NCBI GenBank assembly: GCA_903922535.1
Contig: CAIXUF010000909.1
Coordinates: forward strand, 1 to 17,044
Source: Candidatus Hydrogenedentota bacterium
GTDB lineage: Bacteria > Hydrogenedentota > Hydrogenedentia > Hydrogenedentiales > CAITNO01
Direction: 5' to 3'
Length of the DNA stretch: 17,044 bases
Under the pieces are notes generated by a model. The model ran no database searches. It was not told the DNA's origin and worked only from the letters and a program-made list of their open reading frames with translations. Of this stretch, positions 7,361 through 13,663 are shown piece after piece; positions within the stretch are counted from its first letter, which is position 1; every line of letters begins with the position of its first letter. Position numbers and translations under genes: made by a program.

Positions 7361-8689
7361 CTACTTGACCGTGCACCACTTAAGGTTGGTCTCGACCTTT
7401 GTTTTCCCTTGGTATGCAACCGTCCTTCCGGCACTGGTGAGCACGAAACCTTTGTCTTCCCGGCTGTATTGGAATGGGTTTCCAGAAAATGGGTCGGCAG
7501 GCGGGGCTTGGGCCAGTTCAGACAGTGATTCCGGGTAAGCGCCGCTTCTTTTCTGGAACTGTTTCAACTCAAGTGCGGTTTCGCACAGGCCGGAAGCGGC
7601 CATGCTGCGGCGGATCGATTCCACGGATCGGAGCCACGCAGGAACCACGATTCTTGTCATCAGGTACATTCGCGACGACTTCCCGGACCACTGACGGAGC
7701 GCGTTAAGCGTGGTTTCCTGCCGGGAGAAGTCAGCGGTCCTCAGGGTGTCCGCGAGTTCAAGGTAAAGCTGGTTCATCTTGAACTGGTCGAGGGAGAACA
7801 TGGGGCGCATTACACGCCAAGACCGGAACCCCATGCGAACGCTTATCTCGTTGCTGTAGAGGCGTTCGTTCTCGAAGGTCTGGGCGTAGATGTTCCGATC
7901 CAGACATTTTTGCAGTTCGGCATTGAAAGCGTCGGGGAGGCTGGCCGGGATGTCGCCGTCGTACAACGCCAATTGCACCGCGCCCAAGACCGTGGTGACG
8001 CATCCGATGCCGTTAAGGGTTCCGATAAGCGTGGGATGACAGTAGTGGTTGTTGGCGATGTTGAGTCCGACGGCGAACCAGTCGAAAGCGGCGTCGATGT
8101 TCCCCTGCTGGTATTCCCAAAGGCCTTTCGCCGTGGCATAGCGCGTCAGTTCACGCATCCGCGAAAGGCCCGGAAGCTGGACCGCATGCGTTTCACCCTC
8201 CACACCAACGCTGTTCACTTCATTCATGAAATCGGGAATAATGCAAACGCGGCAGTCTCTCGACTTGTGCAGCAGGTCAAAGGCGGGCTGCATGCTCTGG
8301 AGGTACGCGCCCAGTTCCGCCCGTTCGTCCGCGGACAGCGGCTGCTCCTCTCTCAGGGGCGCGCAGGGGTTGACTCTTAAGTACCTGTCCACCAGGGGCG
8401 AGTAATGGCTCCACGCCGTGCTGTCGGGTTCCTTCTTGATCATGTCCATGACCTGCTCGTACACCGCATGGGCGTTGTCGATAACGGTGTATTCCGGCAG
8501 GTGGAGATCGGCATAGGTGACGGGGCGGCCGGCGCTCCGTATTTGCTCCACCTGGATCGCGAGTTTGTGCAGCAGCATCTGATCGACGGCGATGTGGGTG
8601 ACGGCAAGCAGCGCGGCGCCCGCCAGGAAAAGACGCCAAAGCCGGAACGGCCAAAAGAGGACATGCAGGGCTTTTTTCAGCAGCTTCAT
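7361..8689 (-). CDS. Membrane-anchored protein, third gene of the sigma operon
   Basis: Function unknown. The 442-residue protein has a basic and aromatic N-terminus and one transmembrane helix (about residues 16-36), then a mostly helical domain exposed outside the membrane. A C-terminal module (about 368-442) holds SGAYPESLSEL, ADPFSGNPFQY and GFVLTSAG, resembling the pseudopilin C-terminal pattern. The sequence is paralogous along its length to the 467-residue protein encoded at 5695-7098, although the ending lacks the DDGG tail. AAGGAGA lies seven bases before the ATG, and the ATG overlaps the TGA of the upstream gene as ATGA, so translation is probably coupled to the sigma factor and the small membrane protein. 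By position it could be the sensory or effector target of that sigma factor. A direct secretion role is not supported, because no other secretion genes are present. Confidence 0.85.
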   Translation of the reverse strand: MKLLKKALHVLFWPFRLWRLFLAGAALLAVTHIAVDQMLLHKLAIQVEQIRSAGRPVTYADLHLPEYTVIDNAHAVYEQVMDMIKKEPDSTAWSHYSPLVDRYLRVNPCAPLREEQPLSADERAELGAYLQSMQPAFDLLHKSRDCRVCIIPDFMNEVNSVGVEGETHAVQLPGLSRMRELTRYATAKGLWEYQQGNIDAAFDWFAVGLNIANNHYCHPTLIGTLNGIGCVTTVLGAVQLALYDGDIPASLPDAFNAELQKCLDRNIYAQTFENERLYSNEISVRMGFRSWRVMRPMFSLDQFKMNQLYLELADTLRTADFSRQETTLNALRQWSGKSSRMYLMTRIVVPAWLRSVESIRRSMAASGLCETALELKQFQKRSGAYPESLSELAQAPPADPFSGNPFQYSREDKGFVLTSAGRTVAYQGKTKVETNLKWCTVK

Positions 8690-9054
8690 TGGTTGTCTCC
8701 TTCAAGGATGCAGGACGCGGCCGCCGCCATCAGGCAGTTGCCGAAAGCGGGCGTGCGCGGTGACAGCGGCAACAGTGGAGCCGGGCGGGCAATCCATGCC
8801 GGCATCCCCGATTCGGCCGGTTGCGTGGAGGAAGAGGGGTACATCACGGCGATCATGCGGGCGGCGGTGAGGTTCTCCATGAAGTGCCCGCAAAACATGG
8901 CGAGCACCAACAGGGCAAGCGAAGCGCGCAGAATTGCCTGCTGGAGATGACGACGCCTGCGTGCGGGCAGGTTGGACAAAAGGGCATTGCGCAGTGTTTC
9001 GGGCGGCGCGGCAGTGCGGAAGTTCCGCAGGCGTGATTCAACAGATTCGTTCAT
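8686..9054 (-). CDS. Small single-pass membrane protein, candidate anti-sigma factor
   Basis: A 122-residue protein encoded between the ECF sigma factor and the 442-residue membrane protein, overlapping both genes by ATGA. The N-terminal 39 residues are charged and probably cytoplasmic (RNFRTAAPPETLRNALLSN, then ARRRR). This APPETLR-type segment is seen in short anti-sigma-like proteins of related lineages. One transmembrane helix covers about residues 40-58, and the C-terminal part is Pro/Ala-rich and outside. No zinc-binding HxxxCxxC motif of the ZAS anti-sigma class is present. Gene order (sigma, then small membrane protein) is the usual one for a sigma/anti-sigma pair, and that is the basis of the call. 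Longer in-frame starts exist, but they lie inside the sigma gene. The overlap with the sigma stop supports the start at 9054. Confidence 0.72.
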   Translation of the reverse strand: MNESVESRLRNFRTAAPPETLRNALLSNLPARRRRHLQQAILRASLALLVLAMFCGHFMENLTAARMIAVMYPSSSTQPAESGMPAWIARPAPLLPLSPRTPAFGNCLMAAAASCILEGDNQ

Positions 9055-9575
9055 GGGCCGAATCCTTCCTTCTTGAGCAGCCCCTCCAACTTCCCAAGGG
9101 CATAACGGTAACGGCTTGCGGCGGTGTTCGGCGAGATGTCCAATACCCCGGCTATCTCGCCAAAAGTGAGGTCCTGGAAAACCTTCAGGACAACGATTTC
9201 GCGCTGCTTCGCGGGGAGTCTTGAAAGGGCATGGGCGACGGCCTCCCTGTCTTCCATTGCATTTTCGGACGAATTCGAGGGTTCCAGGATGCAGTCCGGT
9301 TCGCAGGCGGCGCCGAACCGAACCCAGCGCCGCCACGGCCGCCGCAACCGTGAACATGCCTCGTTATGGGCCGCCCGAAACAGGTATCCGACCGGGTTGT
9401 CAACGGCATGCCCCGCAGTGCGGCGTTCCCATATTCTGCAGAAGACTTCCTGCATTGCATCCTCGGTCTCGGCGTGCGAAGACAGCATCAGAAGCAAGTA
9501 TCCGTAGACTTTGGCCCCATACCGGTCATACAGATTGGCCAGCTCGCCTCTGCCCTGATCCTGACTTCCATTCAT
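9051..9575 (-). CDS. ECF-type RNA polymerase sigma factor
   Basis: A 174-residue alternative sigma factor that would direct RNA polymerase to a specific promoter set. Region 2 spans about residues 14-80 (LYDRYGAKVYGYLLLMLSSH, then AETEDAMQEVFCRIWE and PVGYLFRAAHNEACSRLR). Region 4 spans about 110-168 (LPAKQREIVVLKVFQDLTFG, then EIAGVLDISPNTAASRYRYA). There is no C-terminal extension, unlike the two giant sigma proteins upstream. I chose the ATG at 9575. An in-frame TTG at 9599 would add eight residues but has no better ribosome site. The gene is first in a three-gene operon, and its TGA overlaps the ATG of the candidate anti-sigma gene. Confidence 0.92.
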   Translation of the reverse strand: MNGSQDQGRGELANLYDRYGAKVYGYLLLMLSSHAETEDAMQEVFCRIWERRTAGHAVDNPVGYLFRAAHNEACSRLRRPWRRWVRFGAACEPDCILEPSNSSENAMEDREAVAHALSRLPAKQREIVVLKVFQDLTFGEIAGVLDISPNTAASRYRYALGKLEGLLKKEGFGP

Positions 9576-9651
9576 CCGTGTTTCAGCCTTTTGTCCCAAT
9601 CACGCACATAAAGACGCGGAATCCCCTGCCTTTTGTCTAATGCCCGATCAT

Positions 9652-9694
9652 GTCAGGGATACCGCGGAAGGAGCGTGCGGCGTGAAGTCCTGAC
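9652..9694 (-). terminator. Two-tier stem-loop after the DUF4177-like gene
   Basis: Arms GTCAGG (9652-9657) and CCTGAC (9689-9694) enclose an inner pair CCGC/GCGG. In the minus-strand RNA the structure begins two bases after the TGA stop at 9697. No T-tract follows. Its position suggests a 3' end structure for the unit that holds the giant sigma gene and the small gene. Whether it terminates transcription is uncertain. Confidence 0.38.
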
Positions 9695-9696
9695 CG

Positions 9697-9903
9697 TCAC
9701 GTCCTCTCGGCGATTTCCCGCTCGAGAAGCAGCATGACCCCGCCCCCCCATGACAACTGGGGACGGCCAAGCAACCCGCCCTCTATCCGGTTCAGCCGCC
9801 AGCCCTCCTGGCCGTACCGGTTCAACGCCTCCAGCGTCTGGTCCTTCTTGCTGCCCCCAAGAGTGAAAACCAGGGGTTCAACGCGGTACTCAAAGCGTTT
9901 CAT
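9697..9903 (-). CDS. DUF4177-like small protein
   Basis: A 68-residue soluble protein of unknown function. It has the DUF4177 layout: an N-terminal strand with FEYRVEPLVF, then LEALNRYGQEGWRLNRIEG, and a final hydrophobic strand VMLLLERE. GAGGAGG is placed about nine bases before the ATG at 9903 and decides the start over a longer frame of low quality. The gene begins 67 bases after the stop of the 1182-residue sigma protein, on the same strand, so co-transcription is plausible. There is no sign of a signal peptide or membrane helix. Confidence 0.75.
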   Translation of the reverse strand: MKRFEYRVEPLVFTLGGSKKDQTLEALNRYGQEGWRLNRIEGGLLGRPQLSWGGGVMLLLEREIAERT

Positions 9904-9970
9904 GGGCGACAACCTCCTCGGTGTTGCAACCCACAGCATACACCTTTTCCCGCCTTGCCGGGCGCGTGCG

Positions 9971-12900
9971 TCAGCGCGGCTGTTCTTCCTTGTTCGGGGC
10001 CTCTGTTCCCGATGGCCCGGGCTGCGTGAAGTCGAACCGCACAGGGACCGGCCCCTGGCCGGACACTTCCACCACATCGTACAGGACGCGCATTTGTTTC
10101 AGCGCATCTGAAGCATCCGCAACCGCGCGCGGGTGGGCGGCGCCATAGACGGTGTAGATGCCTGACGCCAGACCGGGAAAGGTGTAGACGGGCGTGTCGG
10201 CCTGGGTGCGCGTGTACTTGACGGCCTGCGGCGCCACCGCCATCAGCGCTTCCTCGGTGAGTTCCCGGAGGATAACTTCGCCGGGCAGGATGGCGAGGTG
10301 TCCGCGCTCATTCTCGGCCACCCCCGCCACGTTTACGGTGATGACACCGCCGCCTATGTCGAAGTCGTGTTGTACCGTCTGTCCTTCCGCCACGGCAATC
10401 AACGACTGCGTCGCGGAACTGTTCTGGCCGCCCGCTTGGAGGATTCCCAATACATAGACTCCCCCGGGCACATTGGTCATCTCGAAGCGGCCCTGCGCAT
10501 CCGTGATGATGGTGAACGATTGGCCGGGAGCGCCGTCAAGCGGCGTGAGGCAAACGCTCCTCCGCTCGGCCGGAACACCGTCCATGAGAACAACACCCCT
10601 GACCCGTCCTGAACCCACAGGCACGTCAATGTCGAAGGTGGTGGTTTGGCCGGGGACCAGGCTTGCATCTTTTTCAGCGAGCATGTCGTCCTTGCCTGCA
10701 TGGGAAACCTTCAGGCGGATGCGGTTGCCCGTAAGTCCATTCAATTCATAGGCGCCCTCGCTGGACGTGACGGCAATAAGATCCTCAATGTGCCCGCCGC
10801 CAATCGCCTCCAGTTTCAGGTTCGGCTGGGGCCGCCCCTGCGCGGTCACCACACCACGGACGCTCGACAGCCCATCAAGGCGAACGGACAGACGAACGTC
10901 CTGTGTGACACCGGGCGCAACATCCACCTCCTGTTCCGCCAGGGGCGCATTCACGGTCGACGCGCCAAGAAAGGCCATGACGCGGTATCTGCCGGGCAGC
11001 ATCGGACTAAATCCAAGTCCGCCCATGCCGGTGGATTTGTACCCGCAGGCGGGATAGTAGTTGTCCATGGTTTCGTGCATCGCCCACTCGCGGCCGAAGA
11101 GCATCGAGCCGCAGCTTGGGTCGAGCGGTTGCACCACAATGCCGGCGTTGGCCACGGACCGCGATTGCGCATCCACAATGTTCCCCGAAAGACCGCCGGC
11201 GGGTTCAACGGTTATCACGAGGCCTGACAACCCCGTCTCCGGAATCTGGACCGGTCCGAAACGGCGGCTGACACAGTCTTTGCCAAAGGCCTGAAGATAG
11301 ACACTGCCCGTGTTGCCGCGCAGAAAACAGACAAAGCGCCCTTCCCCATCGCTCAGGGCGCCGGCTTCGTCCGTGCTCGACGCCAGGTAGCGCGAGACGT
11401 AGTTCCGACTCTTGTCTTCTCTGTTCAATATGGGAGCCGTTACCAACAACACCCCTGGCGCGGGCACGTTCTCTCCCCTGGTGATCTTGCCCGTGATGCG
11501 GCAGTTCCTTTCCAGTGTAAAGTCCACGTTGTCCACATTTTGCCCGGCTACCGCCTCCAGCGGACGGGCGCATTTCGGGTCCCACCAGTCCAGCATCTCA
11601 ATCCTGCCCTGGCCGCCGATGCCGCGAAGCGAATAGGCGCCGTCGGCGTCCGTGTAGCTGTTGTCGATGCCTTTGTGAAAGAAAGATTCGCCCGCCGAGA
11701 AGCAGACCGGAATGTTGGGAACGCCCCTGCCGGTGACCGGGTCCAGCGCATGGCCGGAAACCGTCGCGCCCTGCACCAGTTCAAGAACGACGCTGGTGCC
11801 CGCGCGGGGATCAACCTGCACCGGATGCCACCCGTCGGCAAGGCATTTGTCATCAACGCGCGCGTGCAGCAGGAGTGACGGCGCCTCCTTCAGCGCAATG
11901 TCAAAGGTGCCTTCGTCGTCCGAGACGGCGCTGCCCCCATGACGCTTGCCGTCGCCCGTGACGGCGGTGATTTTCACGCCCGCCACCGGTTGGCGCGTCT
12001 GGGCGTCAATCAGGCGCCCGGCGAGCGACGGCTGCCGAGGCAGGACGAACCGGACCTGCCCGGCGTCATGCGCCACAACCTGTTCCGCCTCCGCATAACC
12101 GGCGGCGTGAATCTTCACAAGGTACGCGCCGGTTAACAGCGGTCCCGCCTGCGCATGCCCGTCCGCCCCCAGCTTCACCGGTTCCGGAACCGGACGCTGG
12201 CGGAACATGCGCGAGGCGTCCTCCAGGCTCACGGTCCCCTTGGTCACTGCCTCGCCCAGTTCATTGAACGCCAAACAGTCGACGAACGCCGCGGGACGGA
12301 GCACCAAGTCCTGGAAAGCGGTTAGCTCCCAAAACTTCGTGTCGAAATCCCGGACAGCATACTGGTCGCCGCTTTGCGCGGAGAGACGGAACACCTGCCC
12401 ACCCCGCAGGACATTCTCCTCGCAAATCGGCAGGTTGGAAAACGCAAACCGCCCTTCCGCGTCCGTCACGGCCGTCCACTGCGCCTTCTCCTTCCCCACA
12501 TTCCCCCAAAGCGCCACCCTCGTTCTTTTCAACACCACCTCCGCGCCCGCCTGGGGTTCTCCGGCTTCCGAACGCAGACAGCCGCGAATCTCGCCAAGTT
12601 TGGGCATTTCCGCCACGTTCGAGGCCGGAGCGGAGGACTCCTGCGAAACCGCCGGGTCGAACTGCGGCGCCACCACAGGTGCCGGAACGGCGGCAGGCCG
12701 AGGGGGGCTTTTCGGCTGACTGTTGCCCGAGACATGTTTGTGTTTCGGCGGGTTCGCTGTGGAAGGTTCCCAGAACAGGGCTCCGCTTGTCGCAAGGGCT
12801 ATCGCCGCAACGCCAAGCATCACCGCCGCGCCCTTTGCGGAGAACAACGCCGCATGAAGCCGTGACAGGAACGGCAACGGTGCGAGCGGTACGCCCCGCC

Positions 12901-13519
12901 CCAAGAGGGCCACTTTGCCAAGCGCCTCCATCAACGACGTTGGCGCGGCCTGCACCGCATGCTCCGCCAGCATCGCGGACAACAACGCCGCCGATGCAAT
13001 GACACCCTTCCGACGAAGTGATTTCCGGACCCCTTCCAGTCCGCATTGTATGCGGTAGGCCACGGTTTGCCGGGTGAGTCCCATGCTCTGCGCGATGGCC
13101 TCCTGGGTTTCGCATTGCAGGAAATGGCGAAGCACCGGAAGCCGATACTTCTCCGGAAGGCCGCTGATCGCCTCATCGACGTACTCGTAAAGGTCATCCC
13201 AAACCGGCTCCACGGAGGTCACCCGTCCCGCATAGGCCCGGCTGCGTTTCTCGCGGCGCGTGTCCGTCCGCAACTGGTTCAGCGACTTGTATATCGCCAC
13301 ACGGTGAAGCCAGGGTCCCAGTTCACCCTTCGGCGGCTGCCGCAACATGGCCAGCGCCTGGAAGCTCTCTTGGGCGGCATCTTCCGCATCCGCCGCATTG
13401 CGCATGACCCTGCGGCAGGTCGCATAGACCATCCCCGAATACCGAACCACCAGTTCCCGAAACGCCTCCGGGTCCCGCTCTGTCATCCACCGTTGAATTG
13501 CTGCCGCGTCCGTGTCCAT
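9971..13519 (-). CDS. Membrane-tethered ECF sigma factor with nine-repeat ectodomain
   Basis: A 1182-residue fusion. Residues 15-85 are sigma region 2 (VYATCRRVMRNAADAEDAAQ), and 112-170 are region 4 (GLPEKYRLPVLRHF, then TQEAIAQSMGLTRQTVAYRI). A moderately hydrophobic segment at 172-206 (ending AAPTSLMEALGKVAL) is shared with the paralogue encoded at 13664-16492. A transmembrane helix at 231-250 and a Pro-rich linker follow. About nine carboxypeptidase-regulatory/Cna-B-like repeats then begin near residues 308, 410, 497, 585, 671, 775, 885, 970 and 1058. Typical repeat cores are LAGRLIDAQTRQPVAGVKI and VRGVVLMDG, with DAQGRFEMTNVPGG-type ends. With the sigma part inside the cell, the repeats would be in the periplasm or on the surface and carry 12 Cys. 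I chose MDTDAAA because AGGT lies six bases upstream and region 2 starts soon after. Sigma proteins with membrane extensions are known in Planctomycetota (ECF01-like). This ectodomain type is less familiar to me. Confidence 0.9.
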   Translation of the reverse strand: MDTDAAAIQRWMTERDPEAFRELVVRYSGMVYATCRRVMRNAADAEDAAQESFQALAMLRQPPKGELGPWLHRVAIYKSLNQLRTDTRREKRSRAYAGRVTSVEPVWDDLYEYVDEAISGLPEKYRLPVLRHFLQCETQEAIAQSMGLTRQTVAYRIQCGLEGVRKSLRRKGVIASAALLSAMLAEHAVQAAPTSLMEALGKVALLGRGVPLAPLPFLSRLHAALFSAKGAAVMLGVAAIALATSGALFWEPSTANPPKHKHVSGNSQPKSPPRPAAVPAPVVAPQFDPAVSQESSAPASNVAEMPKLGEIRGCLRSEAGEPQAGAEVVLKRTRVALWGNVGKEKAQWTAVTDAEGRFAFSNLPICEENVLRGGQVFRLSAQSGDQYAVRDFDTKFWELTAFQDLVLRPAAFVDCLAFNELGEAVTKGTVSLEDASRMFRQRPVPEPVKLGADGHAQAGPLLTGAYLVKIHAAGYAEAEQVVAHDAGQVRFVLPRQPSLAGRLIDAQTRQPVAGVKITAVTGDGKRHGGSAVSDDEGTFDIALKEAPSLLLHARVDDKCLADGWHPVQVDPRAGTSVVLELVQGATVSGHALDPVTGRGVPNIPVCFSAGESFFHKGIDNSYTDADGAYSLRGIGGQGRIEMLDWWDPKCARPLEAVAGQNVDNVDFTLERNCRITGKITRGENVPAPGVLLVTAPILNREDKSRNYVSRYLASSTDEAGALSDGEGRFVCFLRGNTGSVYLQAFGKDCVSRRFGPVQIPETGLSGLVITVEPAGGLSGNIVDAQSRSVANAGIVVQPLDPSCGSMLFGREWAMHETMDNYYPACGYKSTGMGGLGFSPMLPGRYRVMAFLGASTVNAPLAEQEVDVAPGVTQDVRLSVRLDGLSSVRGVVTAQGRPQPNLKLEAIGGGHIEDLIAVTSSEGAYELNGLTGNRIRLKVSHAGKDDMLAEKDASLVPGQTTTFDIDVPVGSGRVRGVVLMDGVPAERRSVCLTPLDGAPGQSFTIITDAQGRFEMTNVPGGVYVLGILQAGGQNSSATQSLIAVAEGQTVQHDFDIGGGVITVNVAGVAENERGHLAILPGEVILRELTEEALMAVAPQAVKYTRTQADTPVYTFPGLASGIYTVYGAAHPRAVADASDALKQMRVLYDVVEVSGQGPVPVRFDFTQPGPSGTEAPNKEEQPR

Positions 13520-13631
13520 GGTGACCTGCCTTTGCTTGTTGAACTGGAGAATATCCAAACCCGCGCTGGAATTCACCTATTAATGGCCGCCAAGCGCCAA
13601 AAGGCAGAACTGTTTTGTTCACGTCCGCAAC

Positions 13632-13660
13632 GCGCGACTCTTCCACTGAATGCGTCGCGC
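13632..13660 (-). terminator. Stem-loop after the first giant sigma gene
   Basis: A perfect seven-base-pair stem (GCGCGAC at 13632-13638 with GTCGCGC at 13654-13660) and a 15-base loop begin three bases after the TAA stop of the 942-residue gene. There is no T-tract. It lies in the 144-bp gap before the 1182-residue gene and could end transcription or attenuate read-through into it. Confidence 0.35.
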
Positions 13661-13663
13661 TTC

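Noticed and set aside
5695..9051. Type II secretion system operon
   Set aside because: Only the C-terminal DPF-G-P-Y module is pseudopilin-like. There is no prepilin cleavage site, ATPase or secretin gene, so a secretion role is not claimed.
9576..9599. TTG start giving the ECF sigma factor eight extra residues
   Set aside because: No Shine-Dalgarno precedes the TTG, and sigma region 2 begins well inside the ATG-started form.
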